From contig NZ_JBIGHX010000001.1 of assembly GCF_043555885.1 (NCBI RefSeq), positions 868,001-932,000 of the forward strand: DNA of 64,000 bases. The letters run 5' to 3'. The DNA comes from Pelomonas lactea. Its GTDB lineage: Bacteria > Pseudomonadota > Gammaproteobacteria > Burkholderiales > Burkholderiaceae_C. How positions within the stretch are numbered: the first letter of the stretch is position 1; the number at the start of each line of letters is the position of its first letter. This document shows, one piece after another, positions 41,790 through 50,682 of this stretch. Made by a program: the position numbers and the translations under genes. The notes under the pieces were generated by a model, which did no database searches, was not told where the DNA came from, and saw only the letters and a program-made list of their open reading frames with translations.

Positions 41790-43031
41790 GTGTCCTCCTC
41801 TTCCTGCTCCCGCGGCCTCGACGGTGGCGCCAGCGCCGCCGCCGCTGCGGCGCCCCAGACCGCCACGACAACCGCCGCCCGCTGGCCCGCCGTGGCGTCG
41901 CTGACGATGGGCGTGTTCGGCCTCGTCATGGCCGAGTTCCTGCCCGCCAGCCTGCTGACGGCCATGGCAGCCGACCTTGGCGTCAGCGACGGTGCTGCTG
42001 GCCAGGCGGTGACGGCCACGGCGCTGGTGGGCGCCGTCGCGGCGCCCACGCTGCCGCTGCTGACGCGCCGGTTGGACCGCCGCGTCGTCATGCTGGCATT
42101 CACGGGGCTGCTGCTGCTGTCCAACGCGATCGCCGCCACGGCCGGCAGCCTGCCGATGCTGCTCGTAGCACGTGTGATGCTCGGCGTCGCGCTGGGCGGT
42201 TTCTGGTCCATGTCGGCGGCGCTGGCGATGCGGCTGGTGCCCGGGCCTCAGTTCGCGCGGGCGATGTCCGTCATCCTTGCGGGCGTGTCGGTGGCCACCG
42301 TCTGCGCGGCCCCGGTGGGCGCGTGGATGGGCGACCTGTGGGGCTGGCGCAGCGCCTTCATCGCGGCCGGCACCGTCAGCCTCGTCACGCTGGCCGTGCA
42401 GGCGCTCACGCTGCCGGCGCTGCCGCCGCGCGACAGGCCGGACCTGCGCGTGCTGGGCGAACTGCTGCGCCGCCCGCAGGTGCGCATGGCGCTGCTGGCG
42501 GTGCTGCTGGTCGTCAGCGGCCACTTCGCCGGGTTCACCTACATCCGGCCGCTGATGGAGCAGGTCACGCACCTCTCGGTCGGCACCATCTCGGCCGTGT
42601 TGCTGGGCTACGGCGTGGGCGGCTTCTTCGGCAACGTCGCCGGCGGCTGGCTGGCCGGGCGCAGCGAGCGCCAGGCCATCGTGGCAGGCGGCGCGCTGAT
42701 CGCCCTGCTCGCCGGGCTGCTGCTGGTGGCCGGCGACTCGGTGCCCGTCACGGCCGTCGCCGTTGCCCTGTGGGGCTTCGCGTTTGGCGCGCTGCCGGTG
42801 GGCTTCCAGACCTGGATCGTGCGCGCCGCACCCGACCAGGCCGAGGGCGCCGGCGGCCTGCTGGTGGCGGCCTTCCAGGCGGCCATCGCCAGCGGCGCCG
42901 TCGGCGGCGGGCTGCTGGTGGACCGCCTCGGTGCGCTGGGCGGCCCCGGCTTCGCCGTCGTGGCGCTCACGCTGGGCACGCTGCTCACGTTGCGGCATGG
43001 CCCGCGGGCCGCGCCCCGGGACGCCGCGTGA
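41790..43031 (+). CDS. major facilitator superfamily (DHA1-type) efflux transporter
   Basis: 413 residues with 12 hydrophobic segments. VMAEFLPASLLTAMAADLGVSDGAAGQAV, LVARVMLGVALGGFWSMSAALAMRLVP and LLGYGVGGFFGNVAGGWLAGR are landmarks of the arabinose/drug efflux (AraJ/NepI-like) group; the last has the A-motif-like basic loop. It likely exports a drug or metabolite by proton antiport. A GTG at 41790 is the only start in this frame before the first membrane span; a stop lies 28 bases upstream. Confidence 0.92.
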   Translation: MSSSSCSRGLDGGASAAAAAAPQTATTTAARWPAVASLTMGVFGLVMAEFLPASLLTAMAADLGVSDGAAGQAVTATALVGAVAAPTLPLLTRRLDRRVVMLAFTGLLLLSNAIAATAGSLPMLLVARVMLGVALGGFWSMSAALAMRLVPGPQFARAMSVILAGVSVATVCAAPVGAWMGDLWGWRSAFIAAGTVSLVTLAVQALTLPALPPRDRPDLRVLGELLRRPQVRMALLAVLLVVSGHFAGFTYIRPLMEQVTHLSVGTISAVLLGYGVGGFFGNVAGGWLAGRSERQAIVAGGALIALLAGLLLVAGDSVPVTAVAVALWGFAFGALPVGFQTWIVRAAPDQAEGAGGLLVAAFQAAIASGAVGGGLLVDRLGALGGPGFAVVALTLGTLLTLRHGPRAAPRDAA

Positions 43032-43047
43032 ACGCCGCGGCCCGGCC

Positions 43048-43560
43048 TCACCAGGTGGCGGCGTAGGTCAGCGTCACGCGGCGCGCCTGGGGCTTGAGCA
43101 TCAGCCGACTCTGCCTGCCCAGCTGGTAGCTGAACGCGCCGCGCAGGCCGGCCACACCTTCCGTCTTGGAGCGCTCGAACGCCATGCGGGATGCCCAGCC
43201 CGTGTCGCGCTGCCAGACCGGCGCCTCCACACCACCGCTCAGGCGCTGGGTCAAGCTGTAGCTCACGCCGGCCCACAACGCTTCCCGCACCGCAGCCTGG
43301 GGGCCCAGTTGCACCGGCGAGCGCACTTGCTGTTCCAGGCCGACCTGGTAGCGCCAGCGGGAGCGCTCGCGCTGGCGCGCCAGCCACTGCGGGTCGCGCC
43401 AGTTCAGCTCGGGGTCGGGCGCGGCAGACGCCGTCAGCGTGGCCGCCTGGCCGGCCAGCGCGGCGCTCGTCGTGGCGCCGGTGTAGGTCACGTGCTGCGC
43501 CTGAGCCGCGGCGGCGCAGGCCAGGCAGATGAGTGCGGCGATGAGCGGGCGGGGTGTCAT
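43048..43560 (-). CDS. exported protein, possible small outer-membrane barrel
   Basis: 170 residues. Signal peptide LIAALICLACAAAAQAQ. The mature part alternates hydrophobic and polar residues in strands such as RWRYQVGLEQQVR, ALWAGVSYSLTQRLSGGVEAP, RMAFERSKTEGVAGLRGAFSYQL and RLMLKPQARRVTLTYAATW, with a C-terminal aromatic residue, as in outer-membrane beta-barrels. The family was not recognised. Start ATG 43560. It is convergent with the MFS gene. Confidence 0.65.
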   Translation of the reverse strand: MTPRPLIAALICLACAAAAQAQHVTYTGATTSAALAGQAATLTASAAPDPELNWRDPQWLARQRERSRWRYQVGLEQQVRSPVQLGPQAAVREALWAGVSYSLTQRLSGGVEAPVWQRDTGWASRMAFERSKTEGVAGLRGAFSYQLGRQSRLMLKPQARRVTLTYAATW

Positions 43561-43812
43561 GGCGGCAAGGACATCGGCGGGAGGGGTGAAGTGATGATGG
43601 GCGGCGGCCGCCGCGCCGGTTGTCGGCCCGAGGCGGCGATGCCCATCGGACAAGCACACGCGCCGTTCGACCTTCCCGCCGGCACCCGTCGGCGCCGGCC
43701 TACAGCCGCCGCCCCGCAGCCGCCGCGCGGCTCCCACGAACGGGGGACAGCCGCTGCGCGCGGCGGCACGGTTTCAGCAGAATCACGTTTCCCCCCAGCC
43801 CCGCGCCGCACC

Positions 43813-44577
43813 ATGAAGACCCTGCTCATCTACGACGACCTCGTGGCCCTGAACCGCGACCAGCACCGCACGCTGAAGCTGGCGCCGCCGGCCCAGCCCT
43901 TCGCGTTCGCGCGCGGCACCAACTCGGTGCTGATCGCCGGCAGCGAGCTGCCGCTGGCGGCGCTGGACTTCCCCTGCGTGTTCGTCGCCGCGGCCGACGG
44001 CCACAGCCTGGCGGCCCTCGTGGGCCTGCGCGACCACGAGAACCTGTTCGTGCAGCCCGACGGCGGCTGGGCGCGCGGCGCCTACCTGCCGGCGTTCTTC
44101 CGCCGCTACCCCTTCGTGCTGGCCGAGGCCGACGGCGACGCCAACTTCACCGTCTGCCTGGACCGCGCCTGCGCCGGCCTGAACGCCGACAGGGGCGAGG
44201 CGCTGTTCGACGCCGAAGGCCGCGAGACGCCGTGGCTGGAAGAAATCAAGCGCTTCCTGCTCAGCTTCCGCCAGGAGATGACGGCCAGCCGCGAGTTCGC
44301 CAACCACCTGGCCGCGCTGGAGCTGCTGCAGGACGGCGTCATCGAGTACACGCTGGACGGCCAGAAGAGCACGCTGCGCGGCTTCAAGACCGTCAACGAG
44401 GCCAAGCTGCGCGCGCTGGACGGCGCCACGCTGCAGGACCTGGCCGCCCGCGGCTGGCTGGGCTGGGTCTACGCCCACCTGCTGTCCATCCAGCAGGTGC
44501 AGCGGCTGGCCACGCGGCTGGACGAGCGCCGCGCCCAGGACGCCGCCGAACGCGACGCCGCCGCCGCGACGCACTGA
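43813..44577 (+). CDS. SapC-family protein
   Basis: 254 residues. The pattern LNRDQHRTLKLAPPAQPFAFARGTNSVLI, LDFPCVFVA, LVGLRDHENLFV, GAYLPAFFRRYPFVLAE and the later LEEIKRFLLSFRQEMTASREF is that of the SapC family, named after a protein linked to S-layer secretion and often encoded near TonB-dependent receptors. The real role is uncertain. No signal peptide. Start ATG 43813. Confidence 0.9.
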   Translation: MKTLLIYDDLVALNRDQHRTLKLAPPAQPFAFARGTNSVLIAGSELPLAALDFPCVFVAAADGHSLAALVGLRDHENLFVQPDGGWARGAYLPAFFRRYPFVLAEADGDANFTVCLDRACAGLNADRGEALFDAEGRETPWLEEIKRFLLSFRQEMTASREFANHLAALELLQDGVIEYTLDGQKSTLRGFKTVNEAKLRALDGATLQDLAARGWLGWVYAHLLSIQQVQRLATRLDERRAQDAAERDAAAATH

Positions 44578-44794
44578 GCGCCGCGCGCGGCGGGCGGGCG
44601 CTTCCGGCCGCCGCCACCCGAGCGACTGACAAGAATCCCCTACACCGGATGCGTGGCAGGGCCGCGTGGAAACGTGGACAGTCGGAGCCTGGCCACGACA
44701 GGAGACGAGCCATGCGCGACCACGGTCCCATCCCCCGGCAGCAGCGCCCGGCGCCCGGGTGCGTGCGCCGCCACCTCGGAGTGCGGCGCGCCGC

Positions 44795-45475
44795 ATGAAC
44801 GCGCCGGCCGGCCCCACGCCCGACGAGCTGGCCCGGCTCAGCCGCCGCCTGCTCGAACAGGAGCGCCAGACCAGCCGCCGCCTGGCCCACACGCTGCACG
44901 ACGAGCTGGGCCAGACGCTGGCCGCGCTGCGCCTGCACTGGGAGGCCTGCCGCGGGGCCGCCACGCCGGCGCAGGGCGACATGGAGGCACGCATCACCCA
45001 CCTCGTCGTGCTGGCCAACCGGCAGGTGCGCGCCATGCTCGCCGAGCTGAGCCCGCCGCTGCTGGACGAGCTGGGCCTGGCCGCCGCGCTGGACAACGAG
45101 ATCCGCCAGCAACAGGGCGCCAGCGGCGACCCGCGCGTGGCACTGCGGGTGGCGGGCACCGCACAGCTGCAGCGCTGGCCGGCCGACGTGGAATACGCCG
45201 CCTTCATGATCGTCCGTGAGGCGCTGCAGCGCGCGCTGCACGGCGAGGGCTGCGCCACCGTCCACGTCAACCTGGACGGCGACGATGGCTTGCTGGAGCT
45301 GCAGGTCACCGGTGAAGGCGGCGCCCCCGCGGCGCAGGCGCCGAGGCCGGTGGGCATGCGCGAGCGCGCGCTGGCCATCGGCGCCAGCCTGCACGTGGAC
45401 GACACCGCGGGCCAGGCCAGCATCGTCGCCCTCACCTGGATGCCGCCGGTCGACGAGCCACCTCTCCCTGATTGA
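44795..45475 (+). CDS. NarL-type (HisKA_3) soluble histidine kinase
   Basis: 226 residues without membrane segments. The phospho-acceptor region is RRLAHTLHDELGQTLAALRLHWE with His, followed by VRAMLAELSPPLLDELGLAAALDNEI, typical of HisKA_3. The ATPase half is shortened and poorly conserved (AAFMIVREALQRALH with no clear N-box Asn, then LLELQVTGEGGAP in place of the DNG motif), so ATP binding may be lost. It is followed directly by the remains of a LuxR-type regulator, so this two-component pair is probably decaying. Confidence 0.75.
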   Translation: MNAPAGPTPDELARLSRRLLEQERQTSRRLAHTLHDELGQTLAALRLHWEACRGAATPAQGDMEARITHLVVLANRQVRAMLAELSPPLLDELGLAAALDNEIRQQQGASGDPRVALRVAGTAQLQRWPADVEYAAFMIVREALQRALHGEGCATVHVNLDGDDGLLELQVTGEGGAPAAQAPRPVGMRERALAIGASLHVDDTAGQASIVALTWMPPVDEPPLPD

Positions 45476-45689
45476 CCACCACGCCATCCTGCGCGACGCC
45501 CCGCGCCTCGTGCTCGAAGCCGCGGGCCAGCAGGTCGTCGGCAAGACACCGCCCCTGTCGCCGAAGTCCGTGGACACCTACCGCAGCCGACTGATGAAGA
45601 AGCTGGGCATCAACGACATCGCCGGGCTGGTGAAGTGGGCGATCCGGGGGCGGTCGAGCTGGATGACGGCTGACGGCGAATGCCCCTGA
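45467..45689 (+). pseudogene. LuxR/NarL-type response regulator with a large internal deletion
   Basis: One frame reads a receiver start (LIDHHAILRDAPRLVLEAAGQQVVG), where intact relatives have VDDHAILRDGLR..LEAAG, and then jumps at once to the end of a LuxR helix-turn-helix (LSPKSVDTYRSRLMKKLGINDIAGLVKWAIRG). About 130 residues, including the phospho-Asp and most of the receiver, are missing. It overlaps or abuts the end of the kinase gene. It is best read as a regulator remnant. Confidence 0.75.
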
Positions 45690-45746
45690 GTCGACGGTCG
45701 CCTGCCTCAAGCCGCTTGCCGGGAAGCGGTCGCCCGACGTTCGCGC

Positions 45747-46289
45747 TCAGCGGGCGGCAACGGCGTCAGCTGCAGCAAACGGTTGAACGACAGTGTGCCG
45801 AATCTGGCGCTGTGAAAAGCCGCTGTTGCCGACCAGGCGCGGAAACTGACTGCCATCAAGCGCGTTGCGCAGCCGCTCGCAAACGGCTTGCTGAGAAGCG
45901 CCGACCTGGATCTCACAGGCATTGAAGTAAGACCAAATGCGTCCAGCAACTTCGCCGATCCTGCTGCCCGAGCACCTGATGAACAACTCGATCAAGTCCA
46001 GCTGATCCGTCGGATCGTTGTAGGTGTCGATGGCTACTGCGTTGCCGTCGCTGTTGGCCCAGTCAAATACATGAACATCACCGCGGCCAGCACGAGTGCA
46101 GTCACTGAAATAGGCATTGGCGAGCGGCACAAGGTCGACACAGGCCCCCAGCGCATCAAAAACGGCCTGCAGCTTTGGATGATTCGCCTCCGGCTCATCG
46201 GAAACCGACGACCCTGTCATCAGGTCGCTCATCGAAACGACCAAACGAAATTCGGCACTGACGATCAGCGTCTTCAAGTTGCAGTTCAA
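45747..46289 (-). CDS. hypothetical protein in a lower-GC insert
   Basis: 180 residues, no signal peptide or membrane segment. The sequence is acidic in the middle (DVHVFDWANSDGNAVAIDTYNDPTDQLDLIELFI) with several Cys. Codon use is less GC-rich than that of the surrounding genes. It lies 45 bp downstream of a SUKH immunity-like gene on the same strand, which suggests it could be a second immunity or toxin-linked protein, but I recognise no family. Confidence 0.6.
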   Translation of the reverse strand: MNCNLKTLIVSAEFRLVVSMSDLMTGSSVSDEPEANHPKLQAVFDALGACVDLVPLANAYFSDCTRAGRGDVHVFDWANSDGNAVAIDTYNDPTDQLDLIELFIRCSGSRIGEVAGRIWSYFNACEIQVGASQQAVCERLRNALDGSQFPRLVGNSGFSQRQIRHTVVQPFAAADAVAAR

Positions 46290-46334
46290 CGTGAAGATGA
46301 GCGGTCGCCGTAGGCGGTCCGCTCCAACGGCAGG

Positions 46335-46748
46335 TTAAAGCGCATGGCCGAGCCCTCTCGCCACATAGGCCATGAGAGATGAGGCCAGCCGATGCACGCC
46401 GCCAAAGTTATGGTCTTCTACGACCACCGCGCCCTCGCGGCTAATTGCCAACGGATTTCCCGCGCCATCCCAGCCAATGACGAACGCATCGTCAAGTCGC
46501 CACGCGTGCAGGCTCCGCTCGCGCCGGAATTTGGCGTGCGTATTAGCGAGCTGATCGACGCCATCCAACCACTCGCTCCCCACCGCTCCGCCGCCGAACT
46601 GCAACAAGAACTCGCGATACGTCGGCGGGATAGGGCCGTGTTGGCTCTCGAAAGCGTCAATCTGCGGCTGCGTCGCCGGCTGATAGCGGATGGACTCGGG
46701 CAGCTGCTTCCACGCCTGCAGGAGTTGTGCCGTGGTCGGTTGTTCCAT
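46335..46748 (-). CDS. SMI1/KNR4 (SUKH) family protein, probable orphan immunity protein
   Basis: 137 residues. The SUKH pattern is clear: ATQPQIDAFESQHGPIPPTYREFLLQFGGGAVGSEW, then VIGWDGAGNPLAISREG-AVVVEDHNFGG. In bacteria these proteins usually neutralise nuclease toxins of contact-dependent or type VI systems. No toxin gene is recognisable beside it, so it looks like an orphan. It lies with the gene at 45747 in a stretch of lower GC. Confidence 0.85.
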   Translation of the reverse strand: MEQPTTAQLLQAWKQLPESIRYQPATQPQIDAFESQHGPIPPTYREFLLQFGGGAVGSEWLDGVDQLANTHAKFRRERSLHAWRLDDAFVIGWDGAGNPLAISREGAVVVEDHNFGGVHRLASSLMAYVARGLGHAL

Positions 46749-47290
46749 GCGCTTTAACGTGTTGTAGGCGAATCGTTAACGATCCGCATAAGCTCGGGCG
46801 CATGGTCAAACGCCCCAGCAAGGCAGCCCATCCCCCGCCGACCCGCCGGATGGCAGTGGCCATGGCCGGCGAGGAGGGTGCGCGGGTGAGCGGTCTCCCG
46901 GCCTTGCCGCGCGATGCTCGCCAGCCTTTTGACGGGACGTCCTCGGGTGGTGGTGTGTCTTGGTCTTTGCACTTCGAGCCGAGCCCTCAGGACGTGCGCC
47001 AGTGGCGGGTCTATCGGAATGGTGAACCCAGGATGGGCGCTGGCCTGGCGCGAGTATGGCGTGCCAGGCCGAGGGAAATGCTCCCTGCCTTGGGGCGCCG
47101 GCATTGGCGCTAACCCTGAATTGCCTGCACGCCGCCGGGCCGGCGGGCGGCAGATAGAGGGTCGCCCGCAAGCGGCCGTCGTCATCGGCCCACTCCAGGC
47201 CGGAAACAACCGCCCCCGCCCGTCGCACGCCACAGCGCCTCAACAAACAGCAGCGCCGAGCCCGTGCCCGCGAACGCCCCGGCCGTTTGA
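46749..47290. other. 542-bp region without a convincing gene
   Basis: A 12-bp perfect palindrome ATCGTTAACGAT is at 46772-46783, just upstream of the SUKH gene. Between about 47110 and 47220 the minus strand reads a short protein-like run (SGLEWADDDGRLRATLYLPP) that looks like a gene fragment but has no full frame. This stretch separates the lower-GC insert from the type III secretion locus. Confidence 0.5.
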
Positions 47291-47893
47291 TCAGCGCGCG
47301 CGAAGCACCGCGTCCGTGAAGGCCGCGCAGGCCTGGCCGGCGTCCGGGTGGCTGCGCCAGCGTTGCGCCAGCGCGCGCAGTGCGGCGCGCACCTCGCGGG
47401 GCATGGTGCCGTCCAGCGGGTCGTCGGCCACGGCGCCGAGGTGGTCGGCGTAGAGCCGGCGCGCGTCGGCGTCGCAGTCCATCAGCTCCAGCACGGCGCT
47501 GGCCAGCGTCTGGAACTGCTCCGCCCGCAGCTCGGCCGGGCCGCGCTGTTGTGGCCAGGCGGCCAGGCACAGGTATTCGATGGGGCCGAGGCTGCGGCGC
47601 TGGGCGCCGGGCTGGTGCGCGCCCCAGGCCGCGCGCGAGCCGCTGGGCAGGCGGCCCTGGCTGAGGGCCTGCATCAGCGTCTGCGCCACGGCCGCACGGG
47701 CGGCGTACTCGCCGCGCTGGTTCACCTCGGCCAGCACGCGCAGGAAGGCCGGGTAGAGCTGGTCGCCCAGGCCCAGGCAGACGGTTTCCATCAGCGCGAC
47801 GGCGCCGTCCTGGCGGGGCCCGAGGTCGACGCAGCCGCTGATGAGCGCCTGCGCCGCGTCGGCCCAACGCGGCTGGGCCTGCAGCTCAGGCAA
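47291..47893 (-). CDS. protein of unknown function at the end of the type III secretion locus
   Basis: 200 residues, soluble, Ala/Leu-rich and helical. I recognise no domain. It overlaps the small gene upstream (47886-48107) by 8 bp and lies on the same strand as the secretion genes, so it is probably co-transcribed with that gene. A chaperone or regulator role is possible from position only. Confidence 0.6.
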   Translation of the reverse strand: MPELQAQPRWADAAQALISGCVDLGPRQDGAVALMETVCLGLGDQLYPAFLRVLAEVNQRGEYAARAAVAQTLMQALSQGRLPSGSRAAWGAHQPGAQRRSLGPIEYLCLAAWPQQRGPAELRAEQFQTLASAVLELMDCDADARRLYADHLGAVADDPLDGTMPREVRAALRALAQRWRSHPDAGQACAAFTDAVLRAR

Positions 47894-48107
47894 CGAGGGC
47901 GGCGAGCACGCGTTCGGCGTGCTGCTGCACGGTCAGCCGCTGGGCGTCCGGCGCCACGTCGGCACGCAGCGTGGCGCCCCCGGCGGCGCCCAGGCCGTCC
48001 AGCCAGGCCGGTTCGCCGGTGCGCGCCGGCGCGGCGGGCGCACCCAGCGGACGCAGGGGCGCTGCGGAGAACAGCGAGGCGGTGGGTGACAGGGGCGCGC
48101 CGATCAT
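47886..48107 (-). CDS. small protein linked to the type III secretion locus
   Basis: 73 residues, Ala/Pro-rich N-terminal half, then RLTVQQHAERVLAALVA as a C-terminal helix. No family recognised. The disordered Ser/Pro-rich N-terminus is like that of secreted substrates or small accessory proteins. It overlaps the next gene. Confidence 0.5.
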   Translation of the reverse strand: MIGAPLSPTASLFSAAPLRPLGAPAAPARTGEPAWLDGLGAAGGATLRADVAPDAQRLTVQQHAERVLAALVA

Positions 48108-48186
48108 GGCCGTCGGGAAGTGGGTGGAAGTGCGTTCAGCTTAGGGATACCGGGCCGCGCTGGCGACTGCGGCTGCCCCTAATTCG

Positions 48187-48588
48187 TCAGTCGGCGGTGC
48201 GGGCAGCGCCCTGCCCGGCCCATTCGCAGGCGGCGCCGCCGTAGCCGCTGCAGTCGCCCTCGCTGCGCGCGGTGACGCGGGTCCAGCGGTCGTCGAAGCT
48301 CAGCACCACGCGGCAGCTCTCGCTGCCGGGCTGCTTCACGTGCGGGGTGAGCACCAGCGTGCGCTTGCGCAGCTGCCCCTGCCCCGCGACGCTGGCGGAA
48401 CAGGCGCCCTGCGTGACGGTGGCGCTGGCGGCGGCGTCACCACCCGCCACGTCCAGCACCACCACGCGCACCTCCAGCTCGCTGGAGCGGTAGGTGGCCT
48501 GCGCCCGTGCGTACTGCGCCTGGGCCGGCACGGCGGCCACCAGCAGCAGGCCCAGTGCCAGCAGGGCGTTAGCGCGGCTGCCGCGCAT
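48187..48588 (-). CDS. exported cysteine-containing protein, possibly a lysozyme-inhibitor-like protein
   Basis: 133 residues. Signal peptide LLALGLLLVAAVPAQA. The mature part is beta-rich with cysteines in VTQGACSASVAGQ, ESCRVVLSF and CSGYGGAACEW, a spacing seen in small disulfide-bonded periplasmic proteins including lysozyme inhibitors. It overlaps by 20 bp the end of a LysM/transglycosylase gene, so a role in limiting or protecting from peptidoglycan cleavage is an attractive but untested idea. Confidence 0.6.
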   Translation of the reverse strand: MRGSRANALLALGLLLVAAVPAQAQYARAQATYRSSELEVRVVVLDVAGGDAAASATVTQGACSASVAGQGQLRKRTLVLTPHVKQPGSESCRVVLSFDDRWTRVTARSEGDCSGYGGAACEWAGQGAARTAD

Positions 48589-49777
48589 CGTCTGCGTAAC
48601 GCTGGCCGGCGCGCATGGCGTCGCCCATGCGTTCGTAGGCGGCCTGGACCGTGATGCTGCCATCGCCATAAAGAGAGCTGTTGTTGCGGATGACGGCGTT
48701 GGAGAGCACGTCGTCGACGCGGGTGGTGGGGTCGGCGGCCAGCGCGCGCAGGAAGGTTGCGCCGTCGCCACCGCCGAGATTGTGCAGCGCGTAGACGTTG
48801 GCGACGTCGTCGGCGCCGCCCAGGCGCCGGCCGGTGGCGACGTTGTCATGCGTGAACTCGGCCAGCATGGCGGCCTGCAGGCCGGCGTCGTTGCGGTGCG
48901 CGTTGGCCTCGGCCGTGGTGAGCGTGGCGGCGTCGGCAATGCCGTACTCGGCGCCGTGCGTGCGCAGCATCTGGCGCCAGGTGCCGTCGGTGAACTGGCC
49001 CAGGCCGTGGGCGGTGCTGAGCGCCATCGTGCCGTCGAACTGGCGCACGGTGTTGCGCGAGGCATCACGCGCGACCGGCCGCGCGTCGGTGCGGAAGCCG
49101 GACTCGAAGTTGGCAATCATCGCGACGACACCGGGGTCCACGTCGGCGCGGCGGGCCGCGTCGACCAGCGTGTCGCGCTGCGCCAGCCAGCGGCGGTCGC
49201 GCGCGTTGTGGGCCTCGAAGCCGGCGGCACCGGCGGGGGCAGCCGGCCGGGCAGCCTCCGGGGCGGCGGGCTCGCGGCGCGGCGCCGCGGTGGGCGCCGT
49301 GGCCGGGGCGCGCGGATGCGTCGGCAGCGGCAGCAGCGACCAGAACTCGGCCAGCCGGGCCAGCAGCCCCGGGCCGGCCGCGGGCGGCTGCGGTGCGGGC
49401 GCGCTGGCGCCGCGCTGCGCCGGCAGCCTCAGCGAGTCGCCCACGTGGATGACGTCGGGGTTGCGCAGCTGCGGGTTGGCGGCCTGCAGCGCGCGCTGCG
49501 AGACCCCCAGCTCGCGGGCGATGGCGTGCAGCGTGTCGCCGGGGCGCACGACGTAGCGGCCGGTGTCGGGCAGCTGCAGCCGCATGCCCGGGTAGATCAC
49601 ATCGGGGTTGCGCAGCTGCGGGTTGGCCGCAAGCAGCGCCTGCAGCGACACGCCATGCTCGGCGGCGATGCGGTGCAGGCTGTCGCCGCGCTGCACGACG
49701 ACGCCGGGGCCGTCGGCGGCCAGGGCGCCGGGGCCGGCGGCGGGAGCGGAGGAAGAGGCGCGGGTCAGGCTGATCAT
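48569..49777 (-). CDS. LysM-repeat lytic transglycosylase-like protein of the type III secretion locus
   Basis: 402 residues. Two LysM peptidoglycan-binding repeats lie at about 26-69 and 74-118, almost copies of each other (both contain ANPQLRNPDVI). A Pro/Ala-rich spacer follows, then a C-terminal SLT-like region (about 205-340) with MIANFESGFRTDA (probable catalytic Glu) and STAHGLGQFTDGTW. Type III systems often encode such an enzyme to open the cell wall for the needle complex. No classical signal peptide is seen, as for other substrates exported by the machine itself. Confidence 0.85.
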   Translation of the reverse strand: MISLTRASSSAPAAGPGALAADGPGVVVQRGDSLHRIAAEHGVSLQALLAANPQLRNPDVIYPGMRLQLPDTGRYVVRPGDTLHAIARELGVSQRALQAANPQLRNPDVIHVGDSLRLPAQRGASAPAPQPPAAGPGLLARLAEFWSLLPLPTHPRAPATAPTAAPRREPAAPEAARPAAPAGAAGFEAHNARDRRWLAQRDTLVDAARRADVDPGVVAMIANFESGFRTDARPVARDASRNTVRQFDGTMALSTAHGLGQFTDGTWRQMLRTHGAEYGIADAATLTTAEANAHRNDAGLQAAMLAEFTHDNVATGRRLGGADDVANVYALHNLGGGDGATFLRALAADPTTRVDDVLSNAVIRNNSSLYGDGSITVQAAYERMGDAMRAGQRYADDARQPR

Positions 49778-49896
49778 GGGAACCCCGGTGCGGTGATGCT
49801 GGATGCCTGCATTTCAGGACAGCGCCGCGCGCGGGGCAATTGCGGGCGCCGCTATTGCGGCTGATGGCGGCGCTAGGGTCGGCCGCAGTCGGCGGG

Positions 49897-50682
49897 TCAA
49901 GCGAACAGCCGCCGCAGCACGTCGCGCACGATGCCCGGCCGCGCCAGCAGGTCCTCGTTCAGCAGTGCCACCAGGCCGCCCAGCTGCAGCAGCAGCACGA
50001 GGTGGCCCACCACGGCCTTCAGCGACATCGACAGGCTGAACACGTTGAGCTGCTGCGCGAAGCGGTTGACCAGGCCCAGCACGCCGTCCACCAGGTACAG
50101 CAGCACCAGTGACGGCGCGGCAATCATCAGCGCCAGGCGCAGCATGCGGCCCAGCTCGGCCTCGAACGCGAGCCGGCCGGCCGGCAGCAGCTGCCAGCTG
50201 CCGTGCAGCGGCCACATCGCGAAGCTGTCCAGCAGCGTAGCGGCGAACAGCAGGAAGCCGCCGCAGGCCATGAACACCCAGCTCGCCAGCCGCGCCAGGA
50301 AGGCGCCGGTCAGCGAGGTCTGGTGGCCCGACAGCGGGTCCATCACCTGCGCCTGCGTGGCGCCCACCTTGTTGTCGATGAGCTGGCCCGCCATCTCGAA
50401 CGACCACATCATGCCGGCGTACAGGAAGCCCAGCCCCGCGCCCAGCAGGGCCTCGCGGCCGTACAGCTGGGCCCACTGCCAGCCGCCCAGCGCCATGGGC
50501 TTGATGTCCTGCACCAGCAGGCCCAGCAGCCCCAGCGCCAGGAACATGGCGTTGCGGATCAGCGCGGGGATGAGGTCCTGCGTGAACAGCGGCACCAGCA
50601 GCAACGCCACCGACACCCGCATCGTGCACAGGCCCATCATCAGCGCGGCGTCGGTGGGGTGACCGAGCCAGAACTCCAGCAT
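49897..50682 (-). CDS. sctT: type III secretion export-apparatus protein SctT
   Basis: 261 residues with about seven membrane spans, of the SctT/FliR family. Landmarks are MRVSVALLLVPLFTQDLIPALIRNAM, FLYAGMMWSFEMAGQLIDNKVGA, DPLSGHQTSLTGAFLARLASWVF and LVDGVLGLVNRFAQQLNVFSLSMSLKAVVGHLVL. Its start shares one base with the sctS stop (TGATG). Forms the export gate with SctR and SctS. Confidence 0.95.
   Translation of the reverse strand: MLEFWLGHPTDAALMMGLCTMRVSVALLLVPLFTQDLIPALIRNAMFLALGLLGLLVQDIKPMALGGWQWAQLYGREALLGAGLGFLYAGMMWSFEMAGQLIDNKVGATQAQVMDPLSGHQTSLTGAFLARLASWVFMACGGFLLFAATLLDSFAMWPLHGSWQLLPAGRLAFEAELGRMLRLALMIAAPSLVLLYLVDGVLGLVNRFAQQLNVFSLSMSLKAVVGHLVLLLQLGGLVALLNEDLLARPGIVRDVLRRLFA

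Noticed and set aside
46727..47113. 128-codon plus-strand frame between the SUKH gene and the secretion locus
   Set aside because: No protein-like pattern or start signal; it overlaps the SUKH start region antisense.
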